From NCBI GenBank assembly GCA_036501185.1, contig DASYAU010000058.1, positions 33,664 to 97,663 on the forward strand: a DNA stretch of 64,000 bases. The letters run 5' to 3'. A program made the translations under genes and the position numbers. The notes beneath the pieces were generated by a model that saw only the letters and a program-made list of their open reading frames with translations, made no database searches and was not told where the DNA came from. This DNA is from Korobacter sp036501185 (GTDB lineage Bacteria > Acidobacteriota > Terriglobia > Terriglobales > Acidobacteriaceae). This document shows positions 8,285 to 17,320 of this stretch, piece after piece (positions within the stretch are counted from its first letter, which is position 1; the number at the start of each line of letters is the position of its first letter).

Positions 8285-10471
8285 TTATCTCGCTCTCGCC
8301 AGCACCACGGTGATGTCGTCTGGCTGTTCCGCGCCGCCGATCCAATCGGTCACGGCGGTGATCACCGCGTCGGCAATGCGCGGCAGAGGCAGTCCGGAAT
8401 GTTCGCGCACGATCTGCGCCAGGCGGTCCTCGCCGAATTCGCCGAACTCGTTTTCCGGCTCCGTCACGCCGTCCGAGTAGGCCACGATGATGTCGCCCGA
8501 TTGCATGTCAACGAAGTCGTTCTCGTAACTGACGCCGCCGAACAGGCCGACGACCATTCCGCCATCTCCGAGCTTGCGGTATGAACCGTCGGATGAAATG
8601 ACGAAGGGCGGCAGATGTCCGGCGTTGGAATAGGTCAACCGCCGCCGGTGCCCGTCGTAGAAGCCGAGGAACATGGTCGCGTACTTCGAGGCCGGCGTGC
8701 TGCGGAAGAGTTGCTCGTTCAGCAATGCCAGCAGGGTAGCGGGCGGCAGGTGCTCGCCGGTCTGGGGCACTACGATCGTGTTCGCGCCAGCCGCCGTCCC
8801 GACCTTCGCTTCGGTCAGCGCTTCTTCAATCGTGTATGCGCGGACAAATGCATGCACGGTCGCCATCAGCAGTGCCGCCGAGATTCCTTTGCCGCTGATG
8901 TCGCCAACCGCCAGCCCGATTTGGTTCTGGCCGAGCTGCAGGAAGTCGTAGTAGTCGCCACTCACGGTTCGCGCGGGCCGGCACACGCCATGCAATTCCA
9001 GCGACTCCATTTCGCTGGTAGCTTGCGGGAAGAGCAGCGCCTGCACCTCCTGGGCGATGGCGAGTTCGCTCTCCATCTTCTGTTTTTCTTTTTGCTCGAT
9101 GATGAGCGCTTCGATCGAAGTCGTCATCGAGTTGAAGGAAGACTCAAGCGCGGCGAGTTGATCTTTCGATTTGATCTGGATGCGATGGTGGAAGTCGCCT
9201 TTGTTCACATACTCGGTGGCAATGTACAACTCCGCCACACTGCGGGTAATTGTGCGCGTCAGGCGCAGGCCAATGAACAGAGCAATCAACTCAATGATGG
9301 CTATGAAGACCGCGATCGCGATCAGCGCCGTGATGAACATTGACGCATTCTTGCCTACGCTCTCGAACAGGCGCCGGTAAAGCTGCGAGAGCCGCGTCTG
9401 CACTCCGAGCGCGCCAGTGTTCGTTTTGCCGTTGGCCCATATCGTAAACGTCGGAAACGTGCCGAACGGCAGCTTCAGGTCAAGGTTCAGCGTAGTCAGC
9501 AGAAGGTTGAGGTCCAGGCTCGGCGACGGTGCCGGTATTTCGCCGGCCTCGATCGCGTGATCCATCGCCATACCTTCCTGCTTGACCTGGAATCCCTTTC
9601 CATCGGCGTTTACAGTGATATTTGCGTCGTCGTCCTTCGCGCTACTTGGCTTCCCGGCGGCGGAATTCTTCCAGTTGAGACCTTCTTCAGTTGGGGGAAG
9701 GATCCATACGTAACCGAGGTCCTTCGCAATTCCCGCGAGCTCCTCTTTCCGGAGGGGCAGGCTGCTCACCATCACGAGGTCGTCGTCGCCAACGCGTTGA
9801 CGCGAAACCGAGCGCAAGTAAACGCCGTGGTCGAGCACCATCGCTTCGAAGCCATCGTGAACGTAGTCAGGCACGGGCATCGAGGGATCGTTCGGCTGGC
9901 CTTGCAGCACATATTCCTTGCCGCGGAACCAGAGCGAGACGTGGCGCATAGGAAAGTCGCGATTGCCGATTTCGCGGTCCACCAAGTCGCGCGCGCCTTC
10001 ACTGAGCTTGTTGGCGCGAACGAGCACCTTGGCTCCGCCCATCAGGGTATTGTTGGAGGCGGTCAGACGATGCAGTTCGCTCTTGAAGTCGTTGGTTGCT
10101 AGATACGCCGCGTATTGGCCAACGAAGAGCCATCCGGCCGCGAGAAACATGGCCAGCAGCAACACCACTGGCGCGAAGCCGATGAAGGCGTAAGTCACCA
10201 GGAGCCGGTTGCGCAGGCGCCACATCAAGGTTCGCCGGATCCATTGGAACAGCCAGATCAGCGCGCAAACACCGAGTGCTAAGGTAAGGAAATAAAGCCA
10301 GCTTCCGGCGAAATCGGATTTGGGATTCCCGAGCTTAATTGCTCGCCGAACCAGCCAAATTGCCAATTCGATCAAGCCGAGATACACGGTAAAGCGGCCG
10401 ATGACGGACTTTGGGTACCAGCCCCGAGCCAGCAGCCACTCCTTGGCTTCGCGTATGGGAGATCTCTTCAT
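8285..10471 (-). CDS. Membrane-bound PP2C-type serine phosphatase (SpoIIE/RsbU) with HAMP domain
   Basis: A 728-residue sensor phosphatase. Three hydrophobic segments lie near the N-terminus (about residues 25-45, 55-78 and 92-120). A large extracytoplasmic region follows, then another membrane segment (about 385-410, ALIAIAVFIAIIELIALFIG), a HAMP linker (LTRTITRSVAELYIATEYVNKGDF) and a coiled coil into the catalytic domain. Catalytic motifs are SGDYYDF and VGDISGKG, which carry the metal-binding aspartates, and YSDGVTE near the end. Such proteins usually dephosphorylate anti-anti-sigma factors in partner-switching cascades. No STAS or RsbW-type kinase gene is nearby, so its target is unknown. 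It heads a two-gene unit with the zinc ribbon. Confidence 0.9.
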   Translation of the reverse strand: MKRSPIREAKEWLLARGWYPKSVIGRFTVYLGLIELAIWLVRRAIKLGNPKSDFAGSWLYFLTLALGVCALIWLFQWIRRTLMWRLRNRLLVTYAFIGFAPVVLLLAMFLAAGWLFVGQYAAYLATNDFKSELHRLTASNNTLMGGAKVLVRANKLSEGARDLVDREIGNRDFPMRHVSLWFRGKEYVLQGQPNDPSMPVPDYVHDGFEAMVLDHGVYLRSVSRQRVGDDDLVMVSSLPLRKEELAGIAKDLGYVWILPPTEEGLNWKNSAAGKPSSAKDDDANITVNADGKGFQVKQEGMAMDHAIEAGEIPAPSPSLDLNLLLTTLNLDLKLPFGTFPTFTIWANGKTNTGALGVQTRLSQLYRRLFESVGKNASMFITALIAIAVFIAIIELIALFIGLRLTRTITRSVAELYIATEYVNKGDFHHRIQIKSKDQLAALESSFNSMTTSIEALIIEQKEKQKMESELAIAQEVQALLFPQATSEMESLELHGVCRPARTVSGDYYDFLQLGQNQIGLAVGDISGKGISAALLMATVHAFVRAYTIEEALTEAKVGTAAGANTIVVPQTGEHLPPATLLALLNEQLFRSTPASKYATMFLGFYDGHRRRLTYSNAGHLPPFVISSDGSYRKLGDGGMVVGLFGGVSYENDFVDMQSGDIIVAYSDGVTEPENEFGEFGEDRLAQIVREHSGLPLPRIADAVITAVTDWIGGAEQPDDITVVLARAR

Positions 10472-10590
10472 GGATGCGATGTTTCGCCGCAGAACGATGT
10501 TCCCGGATTATAGCTTTTCTGCCTGTACGGCGACTGCGGACAAAGCCCCTGATGCTCGCTATTTAGTACGCCAGTGCGTGCACATCAGTT

Positions 10591-10791
10591 CTAAATTTCC
10601 GGATAAAAGTCGAAGAACGCCTCAAGGCTCTGTTTGAGCTGGTTCTCGATCTCTTCTTTCGACCCTTCCATCACGTGCATCGTCACGCGTGCCTCGTTTC
10701 CGTTCTTCAGCTTGATGGGAGCGTCGCCCACCTCGGCCACTTCGTCGGAGGGCAAAAGTCGTAGCCCATACACTAAGGTCAGGTTTGCCAT
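10591..10791 (-). CDS. Small hypothetical protein, 66 residues
   Basis: Not recognised. The N-terminus MANLTLVYGLRLLP looks like a beta-strand. The middle is strand-like, with many charged residues (IKLKNGNEARVTMHVMEG), and a C-terminal helix (SKEEIENQLKQSLEAFFDFYP) gives a compact alpha/beta impression. It lies between the phosphatase gene and the exported-protein gene, divergent from the latter. Codon use and GC match the neighbours, which supports a real gene. Confidence 0.7.
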   Translation of the reverse strand: MANLTLVYGLRLLPSDEVAEVGDAPIKLKNGNEARVTMHVMEGSKEEIENQLKQSLEAFFDFYPEI

Positions 10792-10847
10792 CCCTCGATT
10801 TTAGACGGGTCGCGAGCGAAAGTGCGGGTAAGGTAAAATTCACATCG

Positions 10848-11615
10848 GTGATCAAACCACTCATCTTTGCGGCAATCGTCTGTAGTTCATCGCTCTTCGC
10901 CCAGGTGCAAACACCCGCATCGCCGGAAGCGCAGCAGCAGCCGTCCGCACCGGGACAGCCTAAGGTGCAGGTGAACGTGCTGAATGTCTGCAACCCGTCG
11001 GAGGCCGACACAAAAGAAATTCAGTCGGCGTTGAGCCGCATTCCGAAAGAGCCCAAATTCGCCCGGGACTTTGAGATCTCCCGCGGACGCTCGACCCTAT
11101 CCGAGCAGGCCAATGTGCTTCAGGCCATGCCTGCACCCTCGGAAGAAGCGGGCAGTCCGGTGAGCGATTGGGTGCGCATTCGCCACGAATTCGGCGCGAT
11201 GTCGGCCTTCGCCAATGCCCAGTACTCGTTCACCACGGACGAGCAGGGAGCCATCGAGAACCTCGTGCTCCGCCTCCGCGAGCCGAAGGAACTCGTGCAG
11301 GTTTCGCTCTCGGACACGGTGACAACGACCCAGTCTCCGAAGGAGATTGTGAACGCGAACACGCCAGCTGACCGTATTCGCCTCGAGCGGTTCGGCAAAT
11401 CGTCGGTAGTGCTGGCACGCTGCCCCCAGGGAGACCAATCGAAGTACAACTACCTCTTCGATACGGCCAGCACTATCCTGTCGAATTACCGTGCGGCGAT
11501 GAACGTGCGCTCGACCGTCCCGCTCGACATGGCAAGAATTGCGCCGGCGCCGAAAAAGGCGGTCGCGAAGTCTACGGAGACGAAGAAGTCCGCTCCGCCG
11601 GCGGAGAAGAAGTGA
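10848..11615 (+). CDS. Exported hypothetical protein
   Basis: A GTG start at 10848 gives MIKPLIFAAIVCSSSLFA followed by a polar stretch, a typical Sec signal peptide with cleavage near residue 18. The mature protein has about 235 residues: a Gln/Pro-rich linker, a central domain with DFEISRGRSTLSEQ and WVRIRHEFGAMSAFANAQYSF, and a Lys/Ala-rich C-terminal tail. An upstream in-frame ATG at 10785 would bury the signal sequence and overlap the divergent 66-residue gene, so it is less likely. No family recognised. A short gap separates it from trxB. Confidence 0.7.
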   Translation: MIKPLIFAAIVCSSSLFAQVQTPASPEAQQQPSAPGQPKVQVNVLNVCNPSEADTKEIQSALSRIPKEPKFARDFEISRGRSTLSEQANVLQAMPAPSEEAGSPVSDWVRIRHEFGAMSAFANAQYSFTTDEQGAIENLVLRLREPKELVQVSLSDTVTTTQSPKEIVNANTPADRIRLERFGKSSVVLARCPQGDQSKYNYLFDTASTILSNYRAAMNVRSTVPLDMARIAPAPKKAVAKSTETKKSAPPAEKK

Positions 11616-11659
11616 GTAGCTGAATCGAATCCTAGCTGTCGGGAATCAAACTATCGCCT

Positions 11660-12595
11660 ATGACTGAAAGTGTACGAAATACGGTGATCCTCGGCTCGGG
11701 CTGCTCAGGGCTGACGGCCGCGCTGTACAGCGCACGCGCCAACCTGAAGCCGCTGCTCATCCAGGGTCACGAACCCGGCGGTCAGCTTTCGATGACCACC
11801 CTGGTGGAAAACTTCCCTGGATGGCCTGAGGGTATCCAAGGCCCTGAACTCATCGAGAACATGCACAAGCAGGCCGAGCGCTTCGGTACCGAGTTCCACA
11901 CCGGGCACCTGCATCGCGCGGATCTCTCGAAGCGGCCTTTCGAGCTGCATGTCGGCAACGATGTCATTCTCACCAAGACGCTCATCATCGCGTCCGGCGC
12001 GTCGGCCAGGTGGCTGAACTTGCCGAATGAGCAGGCACTGATCGGCCATGGCGTCTCGTCGTGCGCTACCTGCGATGGGTTCTTCTTTTCGGGCAAGGAG
12101 ATAGCGGTGATCGGCGGCGGAGATTCCGCGATGGAAGAGGCGCTCTTCCTTACGCGTTTCGCAACGAAAGTTTCGCTCATCCATCGCCGCGAAAGCTTCC
12201 GCGCCTCGAAGATCATGCTCGACCGGGCACGCGCGCACGAGAAGATTGAGTTTGTTACGGACACGGTCGTGGACGACGTCCTCGATGTCTCACGCAAAGA
12301 AGTGACCGCGCTCAAGCTGCGCAACCTGAAAACCGGCAAGCAATGGGACCTCCCCGTGTCGGCAATGTTCCTGGGCATCGGACATCACCCGAACGCCACC
12401 GCCTTTGGCGATCAACTCGACAAAGATGCAGACGGTTACCTGGTTACGAAGGACTATGTCTTCACCAAGGTCCCGGGCGTTTTTGCGTGCGGCGACGTAC
12501 AGGACCGCCGCTATCGGCAAGCGATTACCGCTGCGGGAACCGGCTGCATGGCCGCAATCGAGGTGGAACGCTATTTAGAGGACCACGGCGTATAG
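11660..12595 (+). CDS. trxB: Thioredoxin reductase
   Basis: NADPH-dependent flavoprotein that reduces thioredoxin. It has 311 residues, with an FAD-binding GSGCSGLTAALYSARA near the N-terminus, the redox-active C135-A-T-C138 followed by DGFFF (same residue numbers as the E. coli enzyme), an NADPH-binding VIGGGDSAMEEALFL, and a C-terminal GVFACGDVQDRRYRQAITAAG that closes the FAD site. The first glycine motif is GSGCSG instead of the usual GxGPAG, a minor deviation. A strong intrinsic terminator follows. With OxyR/KatG close by, the region is rich in redox functions. Confidence 0.96.
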   Translation: MTESVRNTVILGSGCSGLTAALYSARANLKPLLIQGHEPGGQLSMTTLVENFPGWPEGIQGPELIENMHKQAERFGTEFHTGHLHRADLSKRPFELHVGNDVILTKTLIIASGASARWLNLPNEQALIGHGVSSCATCDGFFFSGKEIAVIGGGDSAMEEALFLTRFATKVSLIHRRESFRASKIMLDRARAHEKIEFVTDTVVDDVLDVSRKEVTALKLRNLKTGKQWDLPVSAMFLGIGHHPNATAFGDQLDKDADGYLVTKDYVFTKVPGVFACGDVQDRRYRQAITAAGTGCMAAIEVERYLEDHGV

Positions 12596-12612
12596 CCCTG
12601 GCATGCTGCCGA

Positions 12613-12637
12613 AGGCCGCGAAAGCGGCCTCTTTTTT
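12613..12637 (+). terminator. Intrinsic terminator of trxB
   Basis: AGGCCGC-GAAA-GCGGCCT forms a 7-bp GC-rich stem closed by a GAAA tetraloop and is followed directly by CTTTTTT. It starts 18 bases after the trxB stop. Confidence 0.93.
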
Positions 12638-12802
12638 GTGCGCTGCTAAAATGGCGGGTTTGCGGATATGCTGCGGCGCGGTCTGGATGACCCAACCATG
12701 TGTGATCTACGTCATGGGAATGGTCGTGGCCCGAGTGATACAAGAAAGAGTACTGCTTCCTAATTTTATGGATTTATGCCGTCTGCTGTCGTTGAGGAAA
12801 TC

Positions 12803-13723
12803 ATGTTAAGAGCACTTTTCATCGGGCTTTCCGAAAACAAACCGCTGCGTCACTTTGCCGAAAAATCCGCCATGGGCCGCCGTATGTCGGGGCGCTTCGC
12901 CGCTGGTCTTGAAGTAAAAGATGCGGTCGAGGCCTCGCGCCGCGTCAATGCCATGGGCGCGACCGTGAGCGTCGACAATCTCGGTGAGAACGTTACCAAT
13001 CCCGAAGAGGCGCGCGAGAGCGCACAACTTTATCACGATCTGCTCGATGAACTTCAGAAGGACGGACTGAAGGCCAACGTCAGTCTTAAGCTGACCCACA
13101 TGGGGCTCGACGTCGATCCCGGGTTGTGTCACGAACTCGTTTCGGGGCTGGTAGCTCATGCTGCGTCGATCAACAACTTCGTGCGTATCGACATGGAGGG
13201 TTCACCATACACGCAGCGCACGCTCGACTTCGTCCACGAGTTGCATCGCATTCCCGGACACGAAGGCCGTGTAGGCGCCGTGATCCAGTCGTACATGCGA
13301 CGCAGCGAAGCCGATGTTGAGAAGCTTCTTGCGGAGAAGATTCGCATTCGTCTTTGCAAAGGCGCGTACAAGGAAGCACCCGAGATCGCGTTCCAGGCCA
13401 AGTCGGAAGTGGATGCGAATTACGTGAAGCTCGCCAAGATCCTGATGCAGAGCGGGGTGTATCACGGCATCGCCACCCACGACGAAAAGATCATCGACCA
13501 GCTCAAGCAGTTCGCAAAAACTGAGAGCATTGTTCCGACAGCTTTTGAGTTCCAGATGCTTTATGGAGTTCGTCGCGGTTTGCAGGAACAGCTGATTAAA
13601 GATGGCTGGGGCTTGCGCGTGTACGTGCCGTTCGGCACCGAATGGTACCCGTACTTCATGCGGCGCCTGGCTGAGCGACCGGCCAACGCGCTGTTCATCG
13701 CCAAAAACCTTTTCCGCAACTAG
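12803..13723 (+). CDS. putA: Proline dehydrogenase
   Basis: FAD-dependent oxidation of L-proline to pyrroline-5-carboxylate, first step of proline use. This is the short, monofunctional form (306 residues) with no P5C dehydrogenase domain. Conserved blocks are VSVDNLGENV, KANVSLKLTHMGLDVD, VRIDMEGSPYT, RIRLCKGAYKEA (FAD and substrate contacts), IATHDEKII, EFQMLYGVRRGLQ and LRVYVPFGTEWYPYFMRRLAERPAN. The ATG at 12803 has GAGGAA just upstream; a further in-frame ATG at 12776 lacks this. Family assignment is firm; the symbol is used in its broad sense. Confidence 0.93.
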   Translation: MLRALFIGLSENKPLRHFAEKSAMGRRMSGRFAAGLEVKDAVEASRRVNAMGATVSVDNLGENVTNPEEARESAQLYHDLLDELQKDGLKANVSLKLTHMGLDVDPGLCHELVSGLVAHAASINNFVRIDMEGSPYTQRTLDFVHELHRIPGHEGRVGAVIQSYMRRSEADVEKLLAEKIRIRLCKGAYKEAPEIAFQAKSEVDANYVKLAKILMQSGVYHGIATHDEKIIDQLKQFAKTESIVPTAFEFQMLYGVRRGLQEQLIKDGWGLRVYVPFGTEWYPYFMRRLAERPANALFIAKNLFRN

Positions 13724-13785
13724 GCTTTCCGGACAAGACACTTTTGCGCAGCTGCGGCGCGCCCAATCTCTGCTAACCTTGCGCC

Positions 13786-14640
13786 ATGCAGACCGCTGGG
13801 AAGAGCTCGATTACTGCAGATTTCATCGCTCTTGTGGGGTCGCAAATCGAGGATGATCGCATCGACCTGCTGGGCGCCTCGCTAACGATCGCGCGCACAG
13901 ACTACCCGCAACTTGACATTGAGAATTACGTCACTCGCGTCGAGGCGCTTGCCTCTAAGGTACGCAAGCAGTTGGCGAACAATTTTTCGGTGATGGACAT
14001 CATCACTGCACTGAACCGCGTGCTATTCCACGAAATCGGTTTTCGTGGAAATCGCGAAGAGTACTATGACCCGCGCAATTCCTTCCTCAATGACGTGCTC
14101 GAACGTCGCCTCGGCATTCCCATTACCCTCTCCGTCCTCTACATGGAAGTGGCGCAGCGCGTTGGCCTGCCGCTGGTCGGGGTGGGTATGCCCGGGCATT
14201 TCCTGCTCAAGGTGTACGACATCGAGGGCCGGCAGATCCTGATCGATCCGTTCAACAGTGGATCCATGCTCAATGCTGCCGAATGCGAACAGCGGATGCG
14301 CGAGATTTATTCAGGCGAGCTTCGCTTCAAACCCGAGTATCTTCTGCCGGTGAGCCGTCGCCAGATTCTCACGCGCATGCTCAACAACCTGCGCCACATT
14401 TATATGTCGGTGCGGCAGTTCCGGAAGACCTTAGCGATCGTCGACCTGGTGCTCGCCATCTATCCGCGTTCGCCTGAAGACGTAAAGCAACGCGCCATGC
14501 TCCGCTTCAGCGTGGGCCAACTTGCCGGAGCGGTCAGTGATCTCGATCAATATTTGAAGATGAACCCCGAAGCCTCCGATGCCGACGAGATCCGCCAAAC
14601 GGCGCTCAGCATCCGAAAGACAATGGCGACTTGGAACTGA
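13786..14640 (+). CDS. SirB1/transglutaminase-like protein with TPR tail
   Basis: A 284-residue protein of the SirB1 family (transglutaminase-like superfamily 2). Visible family blocks are LFHEIGFRGNREEYYDPRNSFLNDVLERRLGIPITLSVLYMEVAQRVGLPLVGVGMPGHFLLK and an IDPFNSG stretch. The cysteine of active transglutaminases is absent: the nucleophile position reads PITLS, which suits a non-catalytic role, as in other family members. The C-terminal 90 residues form TPR-like helices. Found widely as a single gene of unknown role. Confidence 0.85.
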   Translation: MQTAGKSSITADFIALVGSQIEDDRIDLLGASLTIARTDYPQLDIENYVTRVEALASKVRKQLANNFSVMDIITALNRVLFHEIGFRGNREEYYDPRNSFLNDVLERRLGIPITLSVLYMEVAQRVGLPLVGVGMPGHFLLKVYDIEGRQILIDPFNSGSMLNAAECEQRMREIYSGELRFKPEYLLPVSRRQILTRMLNNLRHIYMSVRQFRKTLAIVDLVLAIYPRSPEDVKQRAMLRFSVGQLAGAVSDLDQYLKMNPEASDADEIRQTALSIRKTMATWN

Positions 14641-14642
14641 TT

Positions 14643-15581
14643 CTAGTGAGGCAGGCTGCTGTTGATGTCCGTCATGTTCTGGATGATCTTGCGTTCCTGC
14701 TCGCTATAGCGGCCCTGGAATTCAGGACTATTTAACACCTGCTGGCGTGCGGACGGCGGCATGGCGCGCAGGCGGCGATATGCGAGGTTGACCTGCTGCT
14801 GACGGTCTTGCGGAAGGGTTCTGAGCTGGCTGTATGTGCTCCGAGCTTCGCTTTGCTGCGCCGGCGACAAGTGTCCCCATGCATCCATGCGGTTGACCAG
14901 TCGCCGCTGCTCCTCGGGAGACTTGCTCGAGAAGGCGTTGAGCTGTTTGCGATAGCGTTGCTGTTCGGCGGGAGGCAAGTGACGGAACGCCTCGTCGTTC
15001 TCCAGTGCGTGCTGGCGCTGCTGCGGCGGCATGGTGCTGTAGCGACGCAGCCAGTCGCCCGCGTGCGGACGTTGATGTACGTCGCGCGGCGTTCCGATCA
15101 CCGGAGCGTGGGCCATGGGGGGATGCGCATCTCCTACCATCGGCGAATTGGTCGCATTGGGCGGCTTCGGTACGGTGTGCTCGGGCTGCGCCTGTGCCGC
15201 GCGGTTTCCTACAGGTTCCGCACCGTGCGCAGTCGGAGGTCGAGGCACATTGTGTTGGTGTTGCTGCGAGGGTTGCTGCGCATGGTAGACCGGCCGCTGG
15301 TTTTCCGGCGGATGCGGGACTTCGTGCTGCGCGCCATACCCACGAGAAGTTGGCGAGGATGCAGATGAGCGTTCCGGTCCGCGAGATTCGCGCATAGGAG
15401 CCGCCTGGCGCTCCTGGCGTGACGGCGGCGAAGAATTACGCGGCGTGGACTGCACGTGTTGCTGCGGAGGCGGTGCGCTGTGCTGCGGCGCGTTGTTGTG
15501 CTGTCGCGCCCACACGGGCGCTGTCGCGCCTGCTCCCAGAGCCAGCGTCAGCACCAACCCGATTTTTGTCACGCTACGCAT
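14643..15581 (-). CDS. DUF3106 exported protein
   Basis: An N-terminal signal sequence (about residues 1-26, LVLTLALGAGATAPVWA) leads into a long low-complexity Gln/His/Pro linker (to about residue 170). A helical DUF3106 region follows, with repeats of the type LPPAEQQRYRKQL, SPEEQRRLVNRM, LSPAQQSEARSTY and LPQDRQQQVNLAYRRL. Proteins of this family occur in soil acidobacteria and proteobacteria. It lies downstream of the anti-sigma gene on the same strand, so it is probably part of the ECF regulon, perhaps as a periplasmic sensor or effector. That role is inference. Confidence 0.82.
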   Translation of the reverse strand: MRSVTKIGLVLTLALGAGATAPVWARQHNNAPQHSAPPPQQHVQSTPRNSSPPSRQERQAAPMRESRGPERSSASSPTSRGYGAQHEVPHPPENQRPVYHAQQPSQQHQHNVPRPPTAHGAEPVGNRAAQAQPEHTVPKPPNATNSPMVGDAHPPMAHAPVIGTPRDVHQRPHAGDWLRRYSTMPPQQRQHALENDEAFRHLPPAEQQRYRKQLNAFSSKSPEEQRRLVNRMDAWGHLSPAQQSEARSTYSQLRTLPQDRQQQVNLAYRRLRAMPPSARQQVLNSPEFQGRYSEQERKIIQNMTDINSSLPH

Positions 15582-15617
15582 TCCGCAACCCTGTCTATAC
15601 GTTCCCGTTAGTTGCTC

Positions 15618-16103
15618 TTACTCAGCTGTTCCCGCGCTCTGGTCATCGTTCGAAGGATCATCGTCCAGCGCGGCGAAGTTGTTGATTACATCCTGGTCCT
15701 TGTCGAGTGTCTGCAAATCCTTCACTGCTGCATCCTGCGTCGGCGGTTGCTGCACGATAATCGTGTTCTTAAAACCTGCGTAGATCCCGGAGCCCACCAC
15801 CAGCGCCACGGCCGCAGCGGCCATCACTACTTGCTTGCGGAACCATGACAGAACGAAGCTCGGCTTTTCAGTGGCCTTCGCCTTCTCCTCGCGCAGCAGG
15901 GCCTGCATGCGCGTATTGAAGTATGGCGAAGGCTCCGGCGCCTTCCACTCATCGAGCAGAGCCATGGTCTGCTTCAGCGAGACCAACTCCGCCGAGCACG
16001 CCGGGCACCCGCTCAAGTGTTCGCGCACCTCGGCCGAAGGGGTTGCTTCGAGCACCAGGTCCAACATTTCTTCGCGAATCTTTTCGCACTTCATAACCGC
16101 CAC
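15618..16103 (-). CDS. Zinc-finger anti-sigma factor
   Basis: A 161-residue membrane protein. The N-terminal anti-sigma domain has the HLSGCPACSAEL zinc motif (H-x3-C-x2-C) with an upstream cysteine in MKCEKIREEM. A single membrane segment (about residues 91-110, VVMAAAAVALVVGSGIYAGF) separates a cytoplasmic from a periplasmic part; the latter is short and acidic. It starts ten bases after the stop of the sigma gene, the standard sigma/anti-sigma arrangement. It should hold the upstream ECF sigma factor inactive until signalled. Confidence 0.9.
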   Translation of the reverse strand: MAVMKCEKIREEMLDLVLEATPSAEVREHLSGCPACSAELVSLKQTMALLDEWKAPEPSPYFNTRMQALLREEKAKATEKPSFVLSWFRKQVVMAAAAVALVVGSGIYAGFKNTIIVQQPPTQDAAVKDLQTLDKDQDVINNFAALDDDPSNDDQSAGTAE

Positions 16104-16112
16104 CTTCTCAGC

Positions 16113-16805
16113 CTATAAGAACTGTTTCAAGCTCTCGCGCAAACTCTCGTAAGCGCGAAACAATAATGATTTCGTCGCCGACTCACTCAATTTCAGCACC
16201 GCGGCGATCTCCTTGTAGTCCATGTTCTGATACTTGTGCATCAGTACCGCCATGCGTTGCCGCTCCGGCAATGCCTCCACCACCTTGCGGATCGCTGCCA
16301 ACCGCTCAGCGCGCAGCAGTTGCTGTTCGACGCTGAGCCGCGTATCCGCCACGTCCATGGTGGTACCGCTTTCTTCGTCCGGCTCATCGAGGCTTACCTG
16401 GGCTTCCGCGCGCTCGTGCTTCGTATCGCGTGCATTGTTCACCGCCAGGTTTGTCGCAATCCGGTATAGCCAGGTAGTGAACTTCGCACTGGCTTCATAC
16501 GTTTCTCGTGAGCGATACACCCGCAGGAACACCTCCTGCGCGAGCTCTTCGGCCGTCGCCTGGTTATGGGTGGTGCGGTACATGAAGCTGATGATCGGCC
16601 GGCGGTATTTCTCCACCAGGTAATCGAACGCAGCGTCGTCGCCCTGGGCCACACGGAGCATTACCTCCGCGTCGCTCAACTGCTCCAACACCGCTGGCTC
16701 TAAAGCCATTCGCTCACGCTCGGCCGGGGATTTCGTGCGTTCCGTTCCCCGTGCCGTCGTCGGTCGATAGCCGGTCAGCCCCCGCGTTATGGCAAGAGTG
16801 CTCAC
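16113..16805 (-). CDS. ECF-type RNA polymerase sigma factor
   Basis: Sigma70 regions 2 and 4 are clear: FDYLVEKYRRPIISFMYRTTHNQATAEELAQEVFLRVYR (region 2) and LPERQRMAVLMHKYQNMDYKEIAAVLKLSESATKSLLFRAYESLRESL (region 4). Length is 230 from a GTG at 16805, or about 198 from an internal ATG at 16709; neither has a strong ribosome site, so the start is open. The first gene of a three-gene minus-strand operon with its anti-sigma factor and a DUF3106 protein. Confidence 0.9.
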   Translation of the reverse strand: MSTLAITRGLTGYRPTTARGTERTKSPAERERMALEPAVLEQLSDAEVMLRVAQGDDAAFDYLVEKYRRPIISFMYRTTHNQATAEELAQEVFLRVYRSRETYEASAKFTTWLYRIATNLAVNNARDTKHERAEAQVSLDEPDEESGTTMDVADTRLSVEQQLLRAERLAAIRKVVEALPERQRMAVLMHKYQNMDYKEIAAVLKLSESATKSLLFRAYESLRESLKQFL

Positions 16806-17119
16806 ATCCAGATGAACCCAAAATGAACGAGAAAGTTTCGCCCTGAAGGTGGGTTTTCTGGCTGTAAACCTTTGTCGATACGGGTGCTTCCACTAGCCAT
16901 AAAGTCCCATACGAGGAACCCGCCGGGCCGGGGAATGCCTTCGTATTATGCACTGCGATGGCCACTTAAGGCGATTCCCTCATCAACTTCGATTGGCTTG
17001 GATTCGGGCTGTGAGCCTCGAGCGGAATGTAAGTGATTGTAAGAAAGGGCGTTTGTGAGCAGCCGTCAAACGGGATGCCTAAGGTTTTTGTTATTTCGCC
17101 GCTAATAGCCACAAAATAA

Positions 17120-17147
17120 TTGACTTACGTTAGTAATATAGTAAGCT
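17120..17147 (+). promoter_or_regulatory. Weak candidate promoter for the barrel/cyclase/FecR block
   Basis: The 515-base gap 16806-17320 holds no gene that I can support. TTGACT (17120-17125) is a good -35 match. The best -10 at 16 bases is TAAGCT, which is poor. The stretch is conspicuously AT-rich for this genome and contains CTTAC and GTAAG as a loose inverted repeat. About 170 bases of leader would precede the barrel gene. Confidence 0.3.
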
Positions 17148-17320
17148 TCTACTCACTTTTTTCCCCGCTGTGAAGTTCCTAGTTTTGGAAGGGCCGCCCC
17201 CTGGCGCTTCCGTGCGTAATTCTGTTTTCTCCCAGGTGTATGTAGTCGTTCCCCCAGGTGCTGTTCCGAGTGGTTCTGCATTCCTGAGTTGGCAGTCGGC
17301 TCTTCGTACAGGTGGGGTTC